Position numbers and translations under genes: made by a program. The notes beneath the pieces are model-generated. The model did no database searches and had not been told where the DNA came from. It worked only from the letters and a program-made list of their open reading frames with translations. Of a stretch of 64,000 nt of DNA, positions 35,543-44,935 are shown one piece after another. How positions within the stretch are numbered: the first letter of the stretch is position 1; each line of letters opens with the position of its first letter. Origin of the DNA: Chitinophagaceae bacterium (GTDB taxonomy: Bacteria; Bacteroidota; Bacteroidia; Chitinophagales; Chitinophagaceae); NCBI GenBank assembly GCA_003168265.1, contig PMSV01000003.1, forward strand, positions 175,826 through 239,825, given 5' to 3'.

Positions 35543-37420
35543 ATGTGCGGCATTACCGGACATATTTTTTTTAAAGAAGGGCAGGCCGAACGCGATACTG
35601 TTCAGCGGATGACCGATGCCGTCGGTCATAGAGGCCCCGATGCGGATGGGTTTTTTGTAGAGGGACAGGCCGCATTGGGTCACAGAAGGTTATCCATCAT
35701 TGACCTAAGTGCCGCAGCCAACCAGCCTTTCACGGATCGTTCAGGCAGATATGTCATGGTTTACAATGGGGAGATCTACAATTTCCGCCAGGTAAAGGAG
35801 CAACTAACCGAGTATCCCTTCCTGACAAATGGCGATACCGAAATGCTTATCGCCGCCTATGCCGCCTGGGGTCCCGGCTGCCTGAGCCGGACCAGGGGGA
35901 TGTTTGCCTTTGCGATCTGGGACAGGGAGAAAAAAGAGATCTTTTTATGTAGGGACAGGCTTGGCGTCAAACCACTATATTACTACTATGACGGCCGGCA
36001 ATTGCTCTTTTCATCAGAAGTTCGATCCATTCTCGCCAGTGGCCTAGTAAAAAGAAAACTCAACCGTTCGGCCTTAATCGACTATTTCAATTACCAGTCC
36101 GTCAGCTCCCCCACAACCATCATTGAAGGGGTGGACCAATTGGAAGCGGGAACCTGGATCCGCATTGGCCGCAGCGGGATCGAGAAAAAACTCTATTGGG
36201 ACATCACCCAAACTAAAACTGATTTTGAATTCTCGGACCTGGGCAGGACCCGGTCCCGGATCAGAGAGCTTATGTTGCAATCTGTTCAAAGAAGGCTTGT
36301 GAGTGATGTTCCTGTAGGCGCATTTCTCTCCGGCGGTATTGATTCAAGCGCCATTGTCGGGCTGATGGCGGAGGCTGGCCCGGCCCGGCCCAATACCTTC
36401 AATATTTCATTCAATGAGCAGGAATATGATGAATCCTCTTACGCGAAAATCGTAGCCAGGAAATTCAATACAAATCATGTTTCTATCCTGCTCAAGCCAA
36501 CAGTATTACTAGATGAACTTACCCATGCCCTGGATTCCATCGACAGCCCCTCGGGTGATGGGATCAATACTTATGTTGTTTCAAAGGCAATCCGGGAAAA
36601 AGGGATAACCGTCGCCCTTTCGGGTGTCGGCGGAGACGAACTCTTTGCAGGATATCCCATATTCAACCAATACCTGGAGCTCGCAAAAATGCAGTGGTTC
36701 TGGTCCTTGCCGGCGTCTTTCAGAAAAGGAATTTCCAAGCTCATGCATCTCGGCATTCATTCGGGAAAATGGGATCGGGTGAGACAATTGCTTTCATCCG
36801 AAGGTTTTTCCATTGAGCAATCCTATTCCGTGTTCAGGCAAATTCTTTCCCCTGAACTGATCAATCTGTTATTGGACAAAAGATCCCCTGTAAAACATGC
36901 CACCCTGGTAGAACAGGAACTGATCCGTAGAAAGGAGAACCTAAGACGCATGCCCCTGTTGAGTCAAATGTCCGCCGCTGAATTCCTGGGATACACCCAG
37001 CAGACCCTTCTTAAGGATACGGACCAGATGAGCATGGCGTCATCTCTTGAAGTGAGAGAGCCCTATTTTGATCAGGACCTGGTTGAATTCGTGCTTGCCG
37101 TGCCTGACCGTTTCAAAAAACCGACCTATCCCAAGAGCCTGCTGGTTGAATCGCTGAAACCGCTGCTGCCGGATGAGGTCGTCTTCCGGAAGAAAAAGGG
37201 TTTTTTATTTCCCTGGAATCTCTGGATGAAAAACGAACTCCGTTCTTTCTGTGAGGAACAAATAAGTATTGTATCTTCTTTAAAAATAGTGGATCCGGCC
37301 GCTCTTGAAAATCACTGGAGACGATTTCTTACAAGTGATACCAGCGTCCGGTGGACGGAATTATGGATATTTGTCGTTCTTGGATACTGGATCAGGAAGA
37401 ACGAGATAGAATGTGATTGA
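35543..37420 (+). CDS. asnB: Asparagine synthase-like glutamine amidotransferase
   Basis: This 625-residue protein has an N-terminal class II glutaminase with Cys2 exposed after Met removal (MCGITG), and RGPDADG, NGEIYNFR and NGDTE glutaminase blocks. The C-terminal synthetase domain carries the PP-loop FLSGGIDSSA and the GVGGDELFAGYP motif. AsnB homologues inside O-antigen/capsule loci are usually assigned to amidation of a sugar carboxylate or similar groups rather than asparagine supply. The carbamoyltransferase two genes on supports a modification role. Free asparagine synthesis is not excluded. Confidence 0.93.
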   Translation: MCGITGHIFFKEGQAERDTVQRMTDAVGHRGPDADGFFVEGQAALGHRRLSIIDLSAAANQPFTDRSGRYVMVYNGEIYNFRQVKEQLTEYPFLTNGDTEMLIAAYAAWGPGCLSRTRGMFAFAIWDREKKEIFLCRDRLGVKPLYYYYDGRQLLFSSEVRSILASGLVKRKLNRSALIDYFNYQSVSSPTTIIEGVDQLEAGTWIRIGRSGIEKKLYWDITQTKTDFEFSDLGRTRSRIRELMLQSVQRRLVSDVPVGAFLSGGIDSSAIVGLMAEAGPARPNTFNISFNEQEYDESSYAKIVARKFNTNHVSILLKPTVLLDELTHALDSIDSPSGDGINTYVVSKAIREKGITVALSGVGGDELFAGYPIFNQYLELAKMQWFWSLPASFRKGISKLMHLGIHSGKWDRVRQLLSSEGFSIEQSYSVFRQILSPELINLLLDKRSPVKHATLVEQELIRRKENLRRMPLLSQMSAAEFLGYTQQTLLKDTDQMSMASSLEVREPYFDQDLVEFVLAVPDRFKKPTYPKSLLVESLKPLLPDEVVFRKKKGFLFPWNLWMKNELRSFCEEQISIVSSLKIVDPAALENHWRRFLTSDTSVRWTELWIFVVLGYWIRKNEIECD

Positions 37421-37423
37421 AGA

Positions 37424-38575
37424 ATGGGAAAAAAAAAGATCCTTCTGTTTACCGATTGGTATGAACCCGGCTATAAAGCGGGGGGCCCCATACAGTCCAT
37501 TAAAAATTTCGTTCAGGCAGCCGGAGATTGCTTCGAGATCTATATTGTCACTTCAGACAGGGATCTGGGAGAAAAATTTCCTTATTCTGAAATGGAAACC
37601 GGGAAATGGATCAGGAAGAATGATCAGTTGATGATCTATTATCTTTTTCCAGCCAAACTGACCATCAGTAAGATTTTAGGATTGACGGGACTGATCAGAC
37701 CCGACCTCGTTTATCTGAACAGCATGTATTCACTGCGCTTCACCATCCTTCCCCTACTTGCTTTTAGAATGAAAAATACCGGCGCCCGGATTATCCTCGC
37801 TCCCCGCGGCATGTTACAGGAGGGGGCAATGCATTTTAAGACTCAAAAAAAAAAATTTTTCATTGGCTTGCTGAAATTCATGGGAATCGCTTCAAAAATC
37901 CATTTCCATGCCACCGATGACCAGGAGAGGATGGATGTTTTACATTATTTTCCAGCCAATGCAGGAATTTCCGTGGTTCCCAATTTTCCCAAGTCTTCCT
38001 CCGGGCCCTTTAAGACGACCCTCAAAGAGCAAGGAACAGTCCTCTGCATCTTCATTTCACGGATCGCACCAAAGAAAAACCTTCTCTATCTTCTGGAATT
38101 ATTGGACGCTCTGCCTGAAAGGATCAATCTGCGGCTGGATATTTACGGAGAATCGGAAGACGAGGCCTATTTCGAAAAATGCCGGCAGGTCATCAGTAAA
38201 TTTCCTCAGCATATAAGTGTAAATTTCAAGGGATCGGTTCCAAATGAAGAAGCACATGCGGTGCTCGAAGCAAACCACTTGTTTGTCCTGCCTACGAAGG
38301 GCGAGAATTTCGGACATGCCATTTATGAATCCCTGCTTGCCGGACGTCCGGTGCTGATCAGTGACCGAACTCCCTGGAAGGGAATGCAGGCCAAAAAAGC
38401 AGGATGGGATATACCCCTGGAAAAACCCGTGGAGTTCCTTAAAGCCATTCAGGAAATGGCTGAATTCGATCAACAGGAATTTGATGATTGGTGCCTTCAT
38501 GCATGGGAATATGCCAGGCAATACAGGGATTCCCTAACTAATTTAAAAGAAGACTATTTAAAACTTTTCAGTTAG
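37424..38575 (+). CDS. Family 4 glycosyltransferase
   Basis: This 383-residue GT4 enzyme has KILLFTDWYEPGYKAGGPIQSI at the N-terminus, a motif common to WcaI/PelF-like members, and IILAPRGML in the acceptor lobe. The donor lobe has FISRIAPKKNLLYLLELL and LPTKGENFGHAIYESLLAGRPVLISD. It lies 3 nt after asnB. The next gene starts immediately after its stop codon. Confidence 0.92.
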   Translation: MGKKKILLFTDWYEPGYKAGGPIQSIKNFVQAAGDCFEIYIVTSDRDLGEKFPYSEMETGKWIRKNDQLMIYYLFPAKLTISKILGLTGLIRPDLVYLNSMYSLRFTILPLLAFRMKNTGARIILAPRGMLQEGAMHFKTQKKKFFIGLLKFMGIASKIHFHATDDQERMDVLHYFPANAGISVVPNFPKSSSGPFKTTLKEQGTVLCIFISRIAPKKNLLYLLELLDALPERINLRLDIYGESEDEAYFEKCRQVISKFPQHISVNFKGSVPNEEAHAVLEANHLFVLPTKGENFGHAIYESLLAGRPVLISDRTPWKGMQAKKAGWDIPLEKPVEFLKAIQEMAEFDQQEFDDWCLHAWEYARQYRDSLTNLKEDYLKLFS

Positions 38576-40306
38576 ATGTATATTCTTGGAATAAATGCCT
38601 ACCATGCTGACTCATCAGCGGCTATATTTAAAGACGGGATCATGATCGCAGCCATCGAGGAAGAGCGTTTCAGGAGGGTCAAACATTGGGCAGGATTTCC
38701 CACAATGGCCATCGAATTTTGCCTGAGAGAAGCCGGTATCAGTCTCGCTCAAATCGACCATATCGCCATAGGAAGGGATCCCTATGCAAAACTGGCTCGA
38801 AAGATATTTTATCTTTTGAAAAACCCGGGCGGAGGATGGAGGGCGGTCAGAGATAGGATGAAGAATGCAAAAAAAATTTCCTCCCTGGAAATGGAATTCG
38901 TCGCGATCGATCCCTCTATCGATAAACAATTGTTGAAACAAAAAATACACCAGGTCGAACATCATCGAAGCCATCTGGCATCAGCTTTTTTTGCTTCTCC
39001 TTTCGAAGAAGCGGCCTTACTCTCCATCGATGGTTCCGGAGACTTCACCACCACCATGATCGCCACGGGAAAGGGCAATCAGATAAAGATATTGGACTCC
39101 GTTGATTTCCCTCATAGTGTCGGACTTTTCTATACGGCATTCACACAGTTATTGGGATTTCCTCATTATGGAGACGAGTACAAAGTAATGGGCCTTGCCC
39201 CCTATGGCAAACCGCAATATGTCGACAAGCTCAGGAATGTTTTATTATTTAAGGACAATGGATTGTTTGAACTGAACCTGGGCTATTTCAGATCCGCAAA
39301 AAGCGGCATCATTTCTTACGGGGATGACCATATTCCGGTTGTTGCTTCGCTTTATTCCGACCAAATGGTTAAACAATTCGGCCCGGCCAGGAAAAAGGAT
39401 GAACCTTTGAGCGACCATCATAAGGATATGGCGGCCTCCGTCCAGCTAATCACGGAAGAGCTGATTTTTCATATTCTCTCCCATTTGCAAAAAAGAACGG
39501 GTTTGGAAAATATCTGTATTGCGGGGGGAGTGGCGCAAAATTCCGTGGCCAATGGGAAACTAACGCGGCAGACGGATTTCAAGAATGTCTATATTCCTTC
39601 AGCCGGCCATGATGCAGGCATTTCCATGGGAGCAGCCCTCTTCATAAATAATCAAATATTATATCACCCGAGAACGAAACCAATTATGACCGCTTATACG
39701 GGAAGCCGGTATTCCAATGAAGAAATTGAAGTTTTCCTAAAATCGAGGGAGATTCAATACCGGCGCTACGATGAGGATTCTCTTTATGTCTGCGTCGTGG
39801 AAAGGCTGATTAGTGGTGGCGTAGTTGGATGGTTCAACGGGAGGGCTGAATTCGGTCCAAGGGCTCTGGGAGGTCGGTCGATCCTGGCCGATCCCAGAAG
39901 ACAGGACGCTAAAGACCTGCTTAATTCAAAGATCAAACGCCGGGAGAGTTTCCGGCCCTTTGCCCCCTCGATATTAAAAGAATATGTCGGTGAATATTTT
40001 GAAGTGACCGATGAAGTTCCCTTCATGGAAAAAGTATTTCCGATCAGGCCGGAAAAAAGGGCCGGCATACCGGCTGTCACGCATGTGGATGGTACAGGCA
40101 GGCTCCAAAGCGTTGACCGGGAGACCACTCCTAGGTATTACCGCCTGATCGACGAATTCCGGCAAAAGACCGGGGTGCCTATTTTATTAAATACCTCATT
40201 CAACGAAAACGAGCCCATTGTCAATACTCCGGCAGAAGCGCTGGACTGTTATTTGCGGACGAATATGGATATGCTGGTTTTGGAAAATTGCGTGATAAGC
40301 CGATAA
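38576..40306 (+). CDS. NodU/CmcH-type carbamoyltransferase
   Basis: This 576-residue carbamoyltransferase transfers a carbamoyl group from carbamoyl phosphate, via a carbamoyl-adenylate, to a hydroxyl group, here probably of a sugar. The Kae1-like domain has ILGINAYHADSSAAIF, the metal-binding VEHHRSHLASAFFASPF, LSIDGSGD and GGVAQNSVANGK. The C-terminal YrdC-like/NodU domain has WFNGRAEFGPRALGGRSILADPR and TSFNENEPIV. All motifs appear complete. It abuts the upstream glycosyltransferase with no gap. Confidence 0.95.
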   Translation: MYILGINAYHADSSAAIFKDGIMIAAIEEERFRRVKHWAGFPTMAIEFCLREAGISLAQIDHIAIGRDPYAKLARKIFYLLKNPGGGWRAVRDRMKNAKKISSLEMEFVAIDPSIDKQLLKQKIHQVEHHRSHLASAFFASPFEEAALLSIDGSGDFTTTMIATGKGNQIKILDSVDFPHSVGLFYTAFTQLLGFPHYGDEYKVMGLAPYGKPQYVDKLRNVLLFKDNGLFELNLGYFRSAKSGIISYGDDHIPVVASLYSDQMVKQFGPARKKDEPLSDHHKDMAASVQLITEELIFHILSHLQKRTGLENICIAGGVAQNSVANGKLTRQTDFKNVYIPSAGHDAGISMGAALFINNQILYHPRTKPIMTAYTGSRYSNEEIEVFLKSREIQYRRYDEDSLYVCVVERLISGGVVGWFNGRAEFGPRALGGRSILADPRRQDAKDLLNSKIKRRESFRPFAPSILKEYVGEYFEVTDEVPFMEKVFPIRPEKRAGIPAVTHVDGTGRLQSVDRETTPRYYRLIDEFRQKTGVPILLNTSFNENEPIVNTPAEALDCYLRTNMDMLVLENCVISR

Positions 40307-40309
40307 ACT

Positions 40310-41056
40310 TTGAAAATTTCTATCATTACGGCCACCTTTAATAGTGCTTCCACAGTCAGTGATACCCTTTGTTGTATCCGTGACCAGGATTATCAGGATA
40401 TAGAGCACATCATTGTGGATGGTAAATCTTCGGATGGCACGCTGGAAATTGTCGGAGAATTTCCGCATGTTTCTAAAATCATCTCTGAAAAGGACCGTGG
40501 AATCTATGATGCAATGAACAAGGGAATAAGGGCGGCAAGCGGCGATATCATCGGCATCCTGAATTCAGACGATATTTATATGCATGCGGAAGTGCTAACT
40601 ATCGTTGCAAACGTATTTTCTGATCCTAAAGTGAAAACCAGCTATGCCGATCTTCAATACGTACAGGTTAATAACCTCAATAAAGTAGTGAGGACCTGGA
40701 AAGCCGGCAAATTCAGTAAGAGGAATTTTTATTTCGGATGGATGCCTCCCCATCCTACTTTTTTTGTTCGCCGGGATGTCTATGATAAGGTCGGCCTTTT
40801 TCATTTAGGGCTCAGGTCCGCTTCCGACTATGAAATGATGTTGCGCATACTGATAAAGCACGAAATTTCCACTCATTATATTCCCGAGACATTGGTCAGG
40901 ATGCGCGCAGGTGGGATGAGCAATGCATCATTCCGAAACCGGATCACCGCCAACCGGGAAGACAGGTTGGCATGGAAGCTCAATGAATTGGAACCTCATT
41001 TCTTCACCCTGTTCGCCAAGCCAATAAGAAAAATATCTCAATTCTTAATCAGATAA
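40310..41056 (+). CDS. Family 2 glycosyltransferase (WcaA-like, TTG start)
   Basis: This GT2 enzyme of 248 residues has ISIITATFNSASTVSDTL, VDGKSSDGT, EKDRGIYDAMNKGI and NSDDIYM (the DxD equivalent), and ends with the usual hydrophilic C-terminus. GT2 proteins with EKDRGIYDAMNKG are typical of colanic-acid-like loci. The TTG at 40310 is the only start consistent with the family N-terminus, 3 nt after the carbamoyltransferase stop. It precedes gmd/fcl, so fucose is a candidate donor sugar. Confidence 0.93.
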   Translation: MKISIITATFNSASTVSDTLCCIRDQDYQDIEHIIVDGKSSDGTLEIVGEFPHVSKIISEKDRGIYDAMNKGIRAASGDIIGILNSDDIYMHAEVLTIVANVFSDPKVKTSYADLQYVQVNNLNKVVRTWKAGKFSKRNFYFGWMPPHPTFFVRRDVYDKVGLFHLGLRSASDYEMMLRILIKHEISTHYIPETLVRMRAGGMSNASFRNRITANREDRLAWKLNELEPHFFTLFAKPIRKISQFLIR

Positions 41057-41059
41057 ATC

Positions 41060-42175
41060 ATGCCGAAAACAGCTTTAATAACAGGAGTAACGGGACAGGA
41101 CGGAGCCTACCTAAGCGAATTGCTCCTTAACAAGGGATACGAAGTTCATGGAGTGAAAAGGAGGAGTTCTCTGTTTAATACGGACAGGATCGACCATTTG
41201 TACCAGGACCCCCATGAAAAAAATGTACAATTCAGGCTTCATTATGGAGACCTGACCGATTCAACCAATCTCATTCGCCTGGTTCAGGAAATACAGCCGG
41301 ACGAAATATATAATCTAGCGGCGATGAGCCATGTGCATGTAAGTTTTGAAACACCTGAATACACAGCCAATGCCGATGGGATCGGGACCCTTCGCTTGCT
41401 TGAAGCCATACGCCTGCTGGGATTGACCAGTAAGACGAAATTCTACCAGGCCAGCACATCTGAACTCTATGGCCTGGTCCAGGCTGTTCCGCAAAATGAA
41501 ACGACGCCATTTTATCCCCGCTCACCCTATGCCGTAGCCAAACTCTATGCGTATTGGATCACGGTCAATTACCGGGAGGCTTATAAGATGTTTGCTACCA
41601 ACGGCATCCTGTTCAACCATGAATCTCCGCTAAGAGGGGAAACCTTTGTGACCAGGAAGATAACCCGGGGAGTTGCCAAAATCGCGCTCGGCCTTCAAAA
41701 CAAGATCTTTCTTGGCAACCTCGACGCCAAAAGAGACTGGGGCCATGCAAAAGACTATGTGGAAGCCATGTGGCAGATCCTTCAGCAAAAGGAGGCTGAA
41801 GATTTTGTTGTAGCCACCGGGATCACCACGACCGTCCGCGACTTTGTCAGGATGGCATTTGCTGAAGTCGGCCTTGAAATCGAATTCAGGGGCAAACAGG
41901 AAAAGGAAGTAGCAGTAGTAACCAAATCAAATTATCCGGAAATCACTGTAGCCGCAGGCGCCGAAGTGGTGACCGTGGATGAAAAATATTACCGGCCAAC
42001 CGAAGTTGACCTGCTGATCGGTGATGCGACAAAAGCCCGCCAAAAACTGGGATGGGAACCCAAATACGATCTGAATATGCTTGTAAAGGAGATGGTGGCA
42101 GCCGATCTGGAAATATTTGAAAGGGAAAAACTGCTGAAATCATCCGGGTTTTATGTGAAAAATCAATATGAATAA
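41060..42175 (+). CDS. gmd: GDP-mannose 4,6-dehydratase
   Basis: This enzyme converts GDP-D-mannose to GDP-4-keto-6-deoxymannose using bound [23 protein letters not shown] is the cofactor motif, [11 protein letters not shown] and GDLTDSTNL follow, and the catalytic Tyr/Lys are in [25 protein letters not shown] is the Gmd signature. The 371-residue length is normal. Fcl starts 8 nt before its stop. Confidence 0.97.
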   Translation: MPKTALITGVTGQDGAYLSELLLNKGYEVHGVKRRSSLFNTDRIDHLYQDPHEKNVQFRLHYGDLTDSTNLIRLVQEIQPDEIYNLAAMSHVHVSFETPEYTANADGIGTLRLLEAIRLLGLTSKTKFYQASTSELYGLVQAVPQNETTPFYPRSPYAVAKLYAYWITVNYREAYKMFATNGILFNHESPLRGETFVTRKITRGVAKIALGLQNKIFLGNLDAKRDWGHAKDYVEAMWQILQQKEAEDFVVATGITTTVRDFVRMAFAEVGLEIEFRGKQEKEVAVVTKSNYPEITVAAGAEVVTVDEKYYRPTEVDLLIGDATKARQKLGWEPKYDLNMLVKEMVAADLEIFEREKLLKSSGFYVKNQYE

Positions 42176-43088
42176 GGACGAAAAAATATATATAGCGGGT
42201 CACCGGGGAATGGTTGGATCCGCGCTTACGCGCAGGTTAAAAAAGGAAGGTTTCCAAAATTTTATAGAAAAAACATCTTCCGAATTGGACCTGAGAAATC
42301 AGGAAGCAGTCCATGAACTGTTCCGTAAGGAAAGGCCGGATTATGTTTTTCTCGCGGCAGCCAGGGTCGGAGGAATCGTTGCCAACAATACCTACCGTGC
42401 GGATTTTCTCTATGATAACCTGATGATGCAAAACAATATCATTCATGCGTCGGCGGAGAATAAGGTCAAAAAACTGCTTTTTCTGGGATCTTCATGCATC
42501 TATCCCAGGATGGCACCTCAACCGCTAAAGGAGGAATACCTGCTGACAGGTCTGCTGGAACAGACCAATGAACCCTATGCAATTGCCAAGATCGCAGGGA
42601 TCAAATTATGTGATGCCTACAGGTCCCAGCATGGATGCGATTTTATCTCTGTCATGCCTACCAATCTTTATGGGCCCAATGATAATTATGACCTGAACAA
42701 TTCCCATGTCCTGCCGGCACTGATGCGAAAGATCCATGAAGCCAGGATAAACCAGGATCCTTCTGTTACCATTTGGGGAACGGGTACTCCCAAAAGAGAA
42801 TTCCTGCATGCCGATGATCTTGCCGATGCCTGTTATTTCCTTATGGAAAATTTCAGTGAAGCCGGCCTTGTCAATATCGGCGTAGGTGAGGATATCTCAA
42901 TAAATGAACTGGCTGAACTCGTGAAAAGGATCATAGGATACGAGGGAGCGCTGCAACATGATACCAGCAAACCGGACGGAACACCCCGGAAACTGATGGA
43001 TACATCTAAATTACATGCCATGGGGTGGAAGGCGAAAATCGGGCTGGAAGAAGGAATCCGGGAAGTTTACCATCAACATTTCGGTTAG
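42168..43088 (+). CDS. fcl: GDP-L-fucose synthase
   Basis: This epimerase-reductase turns the Gmd product into GDP-L-fucose. [13 protein letters not shown] is the NADP motif, [12 protein letters not shown] carries the serine and the conserved cysteine, [11 protein letters not shown] contains YxxxK, and [20 protein letters not shown] has the catalytic histidine region. It runs 306 residues. The gmd-fcl pair is complete, so L-fucose is very likely part of the glycan. Confidence 0.97.
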   Translation: MNKDEKIYIAGHRGMVGSALTRRLKKEGFQNFIEKTSSELDLRNQEAVHELFRKERPDYVFLAAARVGGIVANNTYRADFLYDNLMMQNNIIHASAENKVKKLLFLGSSCIYPRMAPQPLKEEYLLTGLLEQTNEPYAIAKIAGIKLCDAYRSQHGCDFISVMPTNLYGPNDNYDLNNSHVLPALMRKIHEARINQDPSVTIWGTGTPKREFLHADDLADACYFLMENFSEAGLVNIGVGEDISINELAELVKRIIGYEGALQHDTSKPDGTPRKLMDTSKLHAMGWKAKIGLEEGIREVYHQHFG

Positions 43089-43099
43089 TAAAATCAGAT

Positions 43100-43840
43100 A
43101 TGCTGTCATTTTTGCATAAAAAAGACAATCCTTCAGTCGACTTCAGTGATCTGAAGGCGGACATGCATTCCCACCTGATACCCGGAGTGGATGACGGATC
43201 ACCCGATCTGGAAACATCAATTAGTCTGATTAAAGATCTGTCAGAAATGGGATATAAGAAATTAATTACTACTCCGCATATTATGTGGGATATGTACAAG
43301 AATACCCCGGAAATCATCCGGCCCAGGCATGAAATGCTACAGAATGCCCTCCGGTCAAATGGCATTCCTGTTGAATTGGAAGTGGCCGCGGAATACCTGA
43401 TTGACGATCATTTCGAGAAGAGCCTGGAAAGTGATGATGAATTGCTCTGTTTCAACGGGAATCTTATCCTGGTCGAATTTTCTTTTGTACAGGAACCCGT
43501 TGAATTAAAATCCGTACTATTCAAACTCCAGATAAAAGGCCTTCAGCCGGTTATTGCCCATCCGGAACGCTATCTTTATTTTGGCGCAAATAAACAATGG
43601 TATTCGGAAATCAAGGCCCTGGGATGCCTTTTTCAGCTCAATATTCTTTCTCTAAGCGGGTTCTACGGTAAAGCCCCTGTTGAACTGGCCCAATACCTGA
43701 TCAAACAGCAATATTATAACCTCATCGGCACAGATCTTCACAATAGCCGTCATATTGACCTTCTGCGCGCCAGCTCCCCCTATCTTCCCGTCATCAAAAA
43801 ACTCATCCATTCGGGATCCATTCTCAATCACCAGCTTTGA
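43100..43840 (+). CDS. PHP-domain tyrosine-protein phosphatase (YwqE/CpsB/CapC type)
   Basis: This is a metal-dependent phosphotyrosine phosphatase that probably dephosphorylates the BY-kinase at the start of the locus. Metal ligands are visible in DMHSHLIPGVDDGS, TTPH, AHPERY and GTDLHNS. The ATG at 43100 gives 246 residues, the family norm. A longer reading from 43025 would run through the end of fcl and is unlikely. It is the last gene of the polysaccharide operon. Kinase and phosphatase thus bracket the cluster. Confidence 0.93.
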   Translation: MLSFLHKKDNPSVDFSDLKADMHSHLIPGVDDGSPDLETSISLIKDLSEMGYKKLITTPHIMWDMYKNTPEIIRPRHEMLQNALRSNGIPVELEVAAEYLIDDHFEKSLESDDELLCFNGNLILVEFSFVQEPVELKSVLFKLQIKGLQPVIAHPERYLYFGANKQWYSEIKALGCLFQLNILSLSGFYGKAPVELAQYLIKQQYYNLIGTDLHNSRHIDLLRASSPYLPVIKKLIHSGSILNHQL

Positions 43841-43860
43841 CCCAACTCTACCTCCTAAAG

Positions 43861-43890
43861 GTTTAATCTTTTATGTAAATTTGTTAAACA
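43861..43890 (+). promoter_or_regulatory. Putative operator GTTTAA-N17-TTAAAC upstream of merR
   Basis: An inverted repeat GTTTAA (43861-43866) and TTAAAC (43884-43889) with a 17-nt spacer lies 28 nt before the MerR start. The right half is embedded in TTTGTT-A-AACAAA (43880-43892), and a TAnnTTTG-like -7 element (TAAATTTG, 43876-43883) overlaps it. A very similar element precedes the ECF sigma gene. MerR-family regulators often bind such promoter-spanning repeats, so autoregulation is likely. Confidence 0.5.
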
Positions 43891-43917
43891 AAATCATAAG
43901 GCAATTGTTAAAATTGT

Positions 43918-44781
43918 ATGGATGCATTTACCATAAAAGATGTTGAAAATCTTTCCGGCATCAAGGCCCATACAATTCGGATCTGGGAACAACGCTATTC
44001 ATTTATCAAACCCCAGCGCACCCAAACCAATATCAGGTATTATAGCGGGATCGAGTTAAAGCGGATCCTCAATATCGCTTTGTTGTCCAAATACGGGTAT
44101 AAGATCTCCCATATCAATAGGATGAGCGAGGAGGACATGAAAAAATCCATCTATTTGCTTGAGGACAACCAGGCTCAGCAGGACAGGGTCATCAACGACC
44201 TGATCCAATCCACCGTGTCGGTTGACATGGATAAATTTGAAGGCATTCTGGATAGCTTTATTCTGGCAAGGGGAATTGACAAGACCATAACCCAAATCAT
44301 TTTTCCCTTTTTAGAGCGGATCGGAATTTTATGGATGAGCAACAATATCAGCCCCGGAGAAGAACATCTGATCAGCAATATAATAAGGCAAAAGCTAATC
44401 GTCGGAATAGAAGGCGTGGCAAGCCATCTCAGTAAGAACAAAATGGTCATCCTCTTTCTGCCTGAAGGCGAATTCCATGAGTTGGGCCTGCTCTTTATAT
44501 CCTACCTAATGAAGCGCAATGGAGTAAAGATCCTCTACATGGGAGCCGACGTGCCGTTGAAGGATATGCTCCAGATCTGCCACAAAAAAAAGCCGGACTT
44601 TTTGTATTCCCATATCACCTGTGACTTCAAACTGGAGAGATATTTTTCCGGGTTGCAGGCCGGTTTTCCTGAACTCAACCTAGTTATTTCGGGCAGACTT
44701 TCCACAAAATTCAAGGGGAAAAAATGGGTACATGTCAAAAAGTCCTTACCGGAAGTCATGGAATTTGTCACTAGTTTGTAA
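43918..44781 (+). CDS. MerR-family regulator with cobalamin-binding domain (CarH/LitR-like)
   Basis: The 287-residue protein starts with a MerR winged helix (YTIK-like FTIKDVENLSGIKAHTIRIWEQRY). It continues with a helical bundle carrying W139-x9-E149-H150, the Wx9EH motif of adenosylcobalamin photoreceptors, and a B12-binding Rossmann domain with E185-x-H187-x2-G190. Such proteins repress carotenoid genes in the dark when bound to adenosylcobalamin and release DNA on illumination. Downstream lie an ECF sigma gene and idi, which fits an isoprenoid target. Light response is inferred from motifs, not shown. The regulator is not part of the capsule operon, judging by its own upstream region. Confidence 0.88.
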   Translation: MDAFTIKDVENLSGIKAHTIRIWEQRYSFIKPQRTQTNIRYYSGIELKRILNIALLSKYGYKISHINRMSEEDMKKSIYLLEDNQAQQDRVINDLIQSTVSVDMDKFEGILDSFILARGIDKTITQIIFPFLERIGILWMSNNISPGEEHLISNIIRQKLIVGIEGVASHLSKNKMVILFLPEGEFHELGLLFISYLMKRNGVKILYMGADVPLKDMLQICHKKKPDFLYSHITCDFKLERYFSGLQAGFPELNLVISGRLSTKFKGKKWVHVKKSLPEVMEFVTSL

Positions 44782-44900
44782 ACTTTTGTTTCCTTTTTCT
44801 CGTATCTAGAATGTATCCCAATCCCAAGTATTTGAAAACCTGTGAGTTAAATTAGGGTCTCCTTTTTTTTGATGGATGGTCTTTAATGTCCCCTGTCTTT

Positions 44901-44929
44901 GTTTAATTTGGAATACTAATTGTTAAACA
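44901..44929 (+). promoter_or_regulatory. Putative operator GTTTAA-N16-TTAAAC upstream of ECF sigma gene
   Basis: GTTTAA (44901-44906) and TTAAAC (44923-44928) form an inverted repeat with a 16-nt spacer, ending six bases before the sigma-factor start codon. The right half TTGTTAAACA is identical over ten bases to that upstream of the MerR gene. This pairing suggests that the cobalamin-type MerR protein controls both genes. The position close to the start codon would allow a block of transcription or early elongation. Confidence 0.5.
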
Positions 44930-44935
44930 GCTTAT

